From IMG/VR virus record IMGVR_UViG_3300042922_000704, positions 1 through 36,900 of that record: a stretch of DNA of 36,900 nucleotides; one strand, written 5' to 3'. Positions 32,043-36,900 of this stretch are shown in pieces. Source of the stretch: a virus. Within the stretch, counting starts at the first letter, position 1. Each line of letters starts with the position of its first letter. The notes below the pieces were generated by a model. The model ran no database searches. It had not been told where the DNA came from and saw only the letters and a program-made list of their open reading frames with translations. The position numbers and the translations under genes are program-made.

Positions 32043-33127
32043 AGTATAAAAATAAAATTTTACCAATTGCTGTAATGTCAACAACTGCTTTAACCTTAAT
32101 GGCTCATCAAGCGTCAGCAAAGTCTTGGCAAGACATTATTATGGATAAACATGGAATACTAACTAATCCTCATCTTATTCATAATATGACGCATGATCTT
32201 GATACGTGGATTAAAATTGGTAATCATGTTTGGTCGGGGATGCAATGGATAACTAATCTACCCGATCATTTACCTAAATATTCTGTTCAAATTATGACCA
32301 GTATATTTAATATTATATCAAATGTCACTCTAAATACACCATTGTTCATTTTTGATAATCCTGTTATACAAGATAAAACATTGATCTTTTCAGGTATATC
32401 TGTCTTACTTGTTATTCTTGCTACAGCATTAAATGGAATCAAACGCATGTGTCGGAAGCAATTCACGCCACTTAAATCTATTATGCCAAAATTCTTTACT
32501 GCTACCATTATTTCTGGAATGTCACCGTTTCTATTCAAAACAGGATTCTCTATACTTAACAAACTGTGTCATTGGCTTAATGATCTTACAAATAATATGA
32601 GTAATTTAGAGTTTATTAATCACCATACAATGGGATTTTTCGATGGATTAATGTTAGGAGGATTTGATTTAGTATCCTTTGCATTACTTATTCCCATTCT
32701 ACTCAAGACAGGTAAGCGTTGGTTTGACTTATTGTGCTTATCAGCTATTACTCCACTTGCTATGACTGCTTATGTTTTTGATGAGACAAAACACTTATTT
32801 AATAAATGGTTCAATGCAATTATCATTCGAGGACAGACACAAGTAGTATATGCTTTCTTTTTGTTCATTATGAGTGTATTCATTTTTGGCACAGTCGGAC
32901 TTGGTATTCATTCTGTCTATGACATTCTTATGCGATTACTTATCCTTGTTGGTGGGTTAATCACACTTGCCAATCCACCAGAATTTGTTACAAGATTGAC
33001 AGATAATGTACAGCCAATTAAGGAATTTGGAAAAGATATTAAACAATCAGCGATTAATACTTATCGCACATTAACCTTTAACAAATTTGCAATGGCAAGA
33101 AATCTGTATCATAAATTTAGAAAGTAA
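32039..33127 (+). CDS. Polytopic membrane protein, VirB6/TrbL-like
   Basis: About 362 residues with a leader-like start (KYKNKILPIAVMSTTALTLM followed by AHQASA, a likely cleavage site) and at least six further hydrophobic segments. These include LIFSGISVLLVILATALNGI, FDLVSFALLIPILLKTGKRW, AYVF, VVYAFFLFIMSVFIFGTVGL and LLILVGGLITLANPPEF. This is the architecture of the VirB6/TrbL channel of type IV secretion systems. The start is uncertain. The open frame extends upstream to 31919 within the preceding gene, and a CTG overlapping its stop codon (CTGA) is the best-placed candidate; an ATG at 32075 lies inside the leader. Re-initiation or a -1 frameshift are alternatives. Confidence 0.6.
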   Translation: MKYKNKILPIAVMSTTALTLMAHQASAKSWQDIIMDKHGILTNPHLIHNMTHDLDTWIKIGNHVWSGMQWITNLPDHLPKYSVQIMTSIFNIISNVTLNTPLFIFDNPVIQDKTLIFSGISVLLVILATALNGIKRMCRKQFTPLKSIMPKFFTATIISGMSPFLFKTGFSILNKLCHWLNDLTNNMSNLEFINHHTMGFFDGLMLGGFDLVSFALLIPILLKTGKRWFDLLCLSAITPLAMTAYVFDETKHLFNKWFNAIIIRGQTQVVYAFFLFIMSVFIFGTVGLGIHSVYDILMRLLILVGGLITLANPPEFVTRLTDNVQPIKEFGKDIKQSAINTYRTLTFNKFAMARNLYHKFRK

Positions 33128-33139
33128 GAGGGGATTAAT

Positions 33140-35194
33140 ATGCAGCTTCAACAATCAATTATAGAATCCACCTATTTTGATATAACGGATTTTAACACTG
33201 TGAGTAGAAAACTGTTACAAATTAAGGATGGAACATTCGGATTTGAGCGACAAATTGTAAATGGGAAAGTTATTAATCAAATTATTGCTCCGTATTATTT
33301 TAAAAATGAATTGAAACAGTCAAATTCAAAAACCACTACTTTTGACGAAAAATCACAAAAAAACACTCATTTTTATCATGTTTTACTCAAAAATAATGAT
33401 TTATTCCCTATTTTTCTTTCTAATTATAATTGTTTATTTGATGACTTATATTTAGAAAATGATCAGGATAGAATCACTCTTCAGCTTTTAGTCAAATATG
33501 ATTCATCTAATTGGCAAGACAAAGCAATTGAACAGAATGATTGTTATTTGTCTGGTGTAAATAATCCATCTAAAAGTAAATTTGGTCAATTACTACAAAC
33601 TAAAGTTATTTCATTTCTTGATAAAGTGAGTAGTCAAAAATCTGAACATGATGCAAATCAATTTATTGAAAATAAGATTTTAGAACAAGGTTATCTCTGT
33701 GAGCTTCGTGTGATTGTCCAGTCCAACGATCCTACTCTGACGATAGATTATATCCAAGACATTCTAAATCACTACACACACCTTAATTCGCTAATTATTT
33801 ATGAAGATAATGAGCCGTTTGATCTAACGGATTTCACTTTATCATCAAACAATTTTCATTTAAGTGAATCAGAAGTAATTTCATTAATTCAAACACCTGT
33901 TCAAAAGTCTATCCCTGTTCAACCATATAATCATGTTCAAAAAGAAGATAAAATTGAGGATAGCCCTGTAAGCTCTCAGAATGACCTACAGAGAGCTTTG
34001 TGTCAAGTGGGTATATTTAGTCCAAATCAGAAAATAAACCACTGTGACAATCAAATAGGCAATAATATGCAATTAATATCAATAGCAATACCTAAAGGTA
34101 AAACTTTTACTCAATTTATCAAACAAACTGATAATATTTCAGCAGCATTAGGAAGAGATGTAAGTATTGTAAAAGGTAAAGATCCAAATACACTTACATT
34201 CTTGTTACCACTAGAACACCGGAAAACTGTTTATCTCGACACACTCATTAATTCATCCGAATTTAAACAATACGCTCAATCACATTCTTTACCATTAGCA
34301 ATAGGGTTAGACTTATATGATAAACCTATTTTTGAAGATTTGACTGAATCTCCCCATATGTTAATAGCTGGGGCAACACTAAGCGGAAAATCAGTTTTTC
34401 TCAATTCAATTATTACAACTTTGCTCAAGGTTAAAAAACAAAACGAATTAAAAATATCGGTTGTTGATCCTAAAATGGTTGAATTTAATGAATACAAAAA
34501 TTATTCAAATGTAGAAGTAATTACCGATATGCAGAAAGCAAATCAAAAATTAAATAACTTAATCATTGAAATGGAAAGACGCTATACTCTTATGTGTTCC
34601 CATCATGTGAAGAATATTAAAGAATATAATTTAAATTACGCCCCCGTACCATATGTTGTTTGTGTGATTGATGAATATTATGATCTGTATCTTCAAGATA
34701 ATAATGTAGAAAACACCATTGCAAGATTGGGGCAAAAAGCAAGAGCAGCAGGAATTCATCTGATTGTTGCTACACAACGCCCAGACAAAGATGTACTAAC
34801 AGGTGTTATTAAAACAAACTTAACATCTAAAATTAGCTTTCATCTTGGAAATAATAATGAATATAAAACTGTCTTTGGTAAAGGTATTCCATTTAAAAAT
34901 TTAATGGGTAATGGTGACGGAGTAATGAACTGGATAACAGAAGCAGATGAATTCATTCGTTTTCAAGCCCCAGTAGTTCGTGAGGGCAACGATAATGCAA
35001 ATCAGGTACAAACACCTTCAGAGAAGTTAAAGTCGCTTATAGGTAATACTGGAGAGACAAGAATTAAAGAGTTGCAGAAGATGATGGGAATTCGAATCAA
35101 CGATGTGAGTGATTTGATGAAACAATTAGTGAATGAAGGATTCTTGGTAAAAACAAATAGAGGATATGAAATTGTAGAAAATGATAAGGAGTAA
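33140..35194 (+). CDS. FtsK/SpoIIIE-family DNA translocase
   Basis: A 684-residue ATPase. The alpha/beta motor is clear: GATLSGKS (411-418) is Walker A, KISVVDPKMVEFNEY follows, VCVIDEYYDL (507-516) is Walker B, and 'LIVATQRPDKDVLTGVIKTN' (541-560) is the family's conserved sensor region. The C-terminus (residues about 630-684, ETRIKELQKMMGIRINDVSD) is a winged-helix like the FtsK gamma domain, which reads DNA polarity. The first 300 residues have no membrane segments, unlike FtsK and SpoIIIE; the preceding membrane proteins may supply the anchor. Either a chromosome/plasmid translocase or a TcpA-like conjugative coupling protein. Confidence 0.9.
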   Translation: MQLQQSIIESTYFDITDFNTVSRKLLQIKDGTFGFERQIVNGKVINQIIAPYYFKNELKQSNSKTTTFDEKSQKNTHFYHVLLKNNDLFPIFLSNYNCLFDDLYLENDQDRITLQLLVKYDSSNWQDKAIEQNDCYLSGVNNPSKSKFGQLLQTKVISFLDKVSSQKSEHDANQFIENKILEQGYLCELRVIVQSNDPTLTIDYIQDILNHYTHLNSLIIYEDNEPFDLTDFTLSSNNFHLSESEVISLIQTPVQKSIPVQPYNHVQKEDKIEDSPVSSQNDLQRALCQVGIFSPNQKINHCDNQIGNNMQLISIAIPKGKTFTQFIKQTDNISAALGRDVSIVKGKDPNTLTFLLPLEHRKTVYLDTLINSSEFKQYAQSHSLPLAIGLDLYDKPIFEDLTESPHMLIAGATLSGKSVFLNSIITTLLKVKKQNELKISVVDPKMVEFNEYKNYSNVEVITDMQKANQKLNNLIIEMERRYTLMCSHHVKNIKEYNLNYAPVPYVVCVIDEYYDLYLQDNNVENTIARLGQKARAAGIHLIVATQRPDKDVLTGVIKTNLTSKISFHLGNNNEYKTVFGKGIPFKNLMGNGDGVMNWITEADEFIRFQAPVVREGNDNANQVQTPSEKLKSLIGNTGETRIKELQKMMGIRINDVSDLMKQLVNEGFLVKTNRGYEIVENDKE

Positions 35195-35283
35195 TATTCA
35201 CAGGATTAGAAATTTAATATCTGCTGATTGATATAAGCAATGATAGATTAAAAATGGTACAATTTATCATTAATGATTAAACG

Positions 35284-35310
35284 TCCTCATATGAGCTTAT
35301 GAGGGCTTTA
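35284..35310 (+). terminator. Intrinsic terminator after the FtsK-like gene
   Basis: CCTCAT (35285-35290) and ATGAGG (35299-35304) enclose ATGAGCTT and are followed by GCTTTATTTTTA. Confidence 0.8.
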
Positions 35311-35365
35311 TTTTTATGTAGGGATTTTAGTGAGGAATTGAAAAACGAATGGAAATGTGTAAAAT

Positions 35366-35376
35366 AATATTAAATA
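35366..35376 (+). promoter_or_regulatory. AATATTAAATA element, upstream copy
   Basis: Exact core on the plus strand, 40 bases upstream of the copy at 35406-35416, in front of the RecD2-like gene. No promoter is visible at this copy; it may be a second operator for cooperative binding. Confidence 0.6.
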
Positions 35377-35391
35377 AAATTAAAAGAAGTA

Positions 35392-35420
35392 TTGACAAGT
35401 AATACAATATTAAATATAAT
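35392..35420 (+). promoter_or_regulatory. Consensus sigma-A promoter with embedded operator for the RecD2-like gene
   Basis: TTGACA (35392-35397), 17 bases, TATAAT (35415-35420). The AATATTAAATA core (35406-35416) occupies the spacer end and -10, in the same register as the promoters at 1281 and 28590, but on the opposite strand. Confidence 0.88.
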
Positions 35421-35467
35421 AAAGGTACCACTAGATTAATAGGTGGAAATATGAGGAGGAATGAGTA

Positions 35468-36900
35468 TTGAATGATGAAGAAGTAATTGAACTAAATGTC
35501 ACACCAGTAAGGGAGATGTTCTATAATGCAGATTCAAATTTTGGCATATACGCCTGTGAGCCCGATGACAATAGAATTGTTGAGGTGAATAAACGATATG
35601 GTACAATCACTTTAAAAGGAAATTGTGCTCAACTTAATGTAAAAGAGAATACTTCTTATCATGTTAAATTAATTCCTAAGCCTGATCAGAAATATGGAAT
35701 GAACTATGAGATTCAATCAATCTATGAAGATATTAAATCTAAAAATGGACAGAGAGCATTTTTAACATCTGTACTTGGCGAAAGTAAAACAGGAATCTTA
35801 TATCAAACATATCCTAATAGTGATCTTGTAGATTTAATTAAAAATGATCAAATTGATGTTAATAAAACAAAAGGTATTGGTAAAAAATCTTTAGATACAA
35901 TTAAAGAAAAAATTCTTACCAACATTGAAAATCAAAAAGCATTTGAGCATCTTAGTCAATATGGGTTAACCAACAAATTTATCAATAAATTAGTACAGCA
36001 TTTTAAGAATGCCGATATTCTCATTCAAGAGATGGAGAAAAACCCATACTGTATTACTCAAGCACAAGGGGTCGGATTCTTAAAAGCAGATCCACTTGCT
36101 TTACAAATGGGAGTAAATAAAAATAGCCCACATAGGATTCAGAGTGCTATTCAATACATACTTGAACAAGAAGCATCTAATGGTGGGCATGTTTACACCA
36201 CTACTGAAAATTTATTAGATCAAGTATACGAACTCATTCATGTTAATTATGATGAAATATCGCAACAATTAACAGAAACAAAAAATATTAAAATTATTGG
36301 TGATCGAATTTCACTTGCTGCTAATTATCAGTGTGAAGAATACATTGCGAATAAATTGCTCGATCTTTTACATAATTCAACACCATTAAATATTGATATT
36401 AATACTTTTATTACTACTAAAGAAAAAGAAATAAATGTACAACTAACAGATCAACAAAAACAAATTCTAATTAATATTACTAAATATCATGTGAATTGTT
36501 TATGTGGATTTGCTGGAGCAGGAAAAAGCTTCATTTGTGGATTCATTATCAAACTTTTAGATGAGCTACATATTGATTATATGCTTGTTTCTCCAACAGC
36601 AAAAGCAGCGAAAGTTCTGAGTGGATACACCGGTAAGAAAGCTACTACTATCCATCGTGCAATCAGTCTGAAACATGCATCTCAAAAACAATATGAAGAT
36701 CATGAAATTACTGCTGAATTTTTACTCATTGATGAAGCAAGTATGATTAATGGGAAATTATGTGCTCGCTTGCTGAAGGATTGTGTTAATGAAAATTTGA
36801 AAGTTTTATTTGTAGGAGATCCAGGACAACTACCAGCAATAGGAATATCACAACTACTTATAGATATGACTAATTCAGATGTTATTCCAACTGTTAAATT
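35468..36900 (+). CDS. recD2: RecD2-like helicase, truncated at the window end
   Basis: The first 477 residues of a RecD/TraA-type superfamily 1 helicase. Translation starts at TTG, 8 bases after GAGGAGG; the codon before the frame is a stop. Residues 1-100 form an OB-like N-terminus, followed by a helix-hairpin-helix (KTKGIGKKSLDTIKEKI) and the segment NPYCITQAQGVGFLKAD typical of RecD2. Helicase motifs are GFAGAGKS (347-354, motif I), LLIDEASM (D422, E423, motif II) and GDPGQLPAIG (450-459, motif III). RecD2 unwinds DNA 5' to 3' and protects against damage. The host-like promoter with the operator suggests expression when the element is derepressed. The C-terminal part lies outside the window. 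Confidence 0.9.
   Translation, partial: MNDEEVIELNVTPVREMFYNADSNFGIYACEPDDNRIVEVNKRYGTITLKGNCAQLNVKENTSYHVKLIPKPDQKYGMNYEIQSIYEDIKSKNGQRAFLTSVLGESKTGILYQTYPNSDLVDLIKNDQIDVNKTKGIGKKSLDTIKEKILTNIENQKAFEHLSQYGLTNKFINKLVQHFKNADILIQEMEKNPYCITQAQGVGFLKADPLALQMGVNKNSPHRIQSAIQYILEQEASNGGHVYTTTENLLDQVYELIHVNYDEISQQLTETKNIKIIGDRISLAANYQCEEYIANKLLDLLHNSTPLNIDINTFITTKEKEINVQLTDQQKQILINITKYHVNCLCGFAGAGKSFICGFIIKLLDELHIDYMLVSPTAKAAKVLSGYTGKKATTIHRAISLKHASQKQYEDHEITAEFLLIDEASMINGKLCARLLKDCVNENLKVLFVGDPGQLPAIGISQLLIDMTNSDVIPTVK

Noticed and set aside
1-36900. CRISPR array, insertion sequence or transposase
   Set aside because: No regularly spaced repeats and no transposase gene are visible.

Overview
The window looks like part of a temperate-phage or phage-plasmid genome from a low-GC Firmicute, probably a Bacillaceae. 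The evidence is roughly two-thirds A+T, strong AAGGAGG-type ribosome binding sites, frequent TTG starts, and near-consensus sigma-A promoters. The left 28.8 kb is transcribed leftward (minus strand). It resembles the late region of Bacillus phage SPbeta: a YonO-type single-chain RNA polymerase, an HU-like protein, a YonK-like small protein, terminase, portal, protease/scaffold, capsid, connector and tail genes in conventional order, and a YomM-like tyrosine recombinase inside the tail cluster. The right 8 kb is transcribed rightward and is plasmid-like: a TubR/TubZ partition pair, an XRE regulator, small membrane proteins that resemble type IV secretion subunits, an FtsK/SpoIIIE-family ATPase, and a RecD2-like helicase that runs off the window end. 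Together they suggest an SPbeta-like phage that can persist as a partitioned episome. That is an inference from gene content only.

Layout. 1-270: terminators and a possible small RNA. 270-1271: a catalytically complete tyrosine recombinase. 1432-5949: two large tail/receptor-binding proteins; the larger carries a nucleoside-hydrolase fold. 6009-8246: a small ORF, the YomM-like recombinase and tail assembly genes. 8281-8491: an elaborate hairpin region. 8492-14116: tail tube, connector/neck genes, major capsid and a capsid accessory protein. 14152-19953: protease/scaffold, portal, large terminase, zinc-containing putative small terminase. 20008-20081: tRNA-Pro(UGG). 20165-23449: head-fibre and accessory genes, a metallophosphoesterase and small proteins. 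23522-24470: about 950 bases with no gene but many paired segments, a candidate large structured RNA. 24476-25646: PhoH-like ATPase, HU, small ORF. 25735-25895: a second, GC-rich structured non-coding stretch. 25898-28847: YonO-like RNA polymerase and an XRE regulator. 28850-29040: divergent control region and possible tubC. 29041-36900: the plasmid-like arm.

One signal ties the two arms together. An 11-base core, AATATTAAATA, sits in at least 14 intergenic regions, always in the sense direction of the adjacent genes. In three places (upstream of the recombinase, the YonO-like polymerase and the RecD2-like helicase) it lies at the same register inside a near-perfect TTGACA-N17-TATAAT promoter. 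In four places its first TAA is the stop codon of the upstream gene. This looks like a genome-wide operator/silencer network, analogous to the SPbeta repeated element bound by the tyrosine-recombinase-fold repressor MrpR, or to mycobacteriophage stoperators. A likely circuit is repression of the polymerase promoter and of the late cluster in the dormant state, then YonO-driven late transcription on induction, with TubZR maintaining the replicon.
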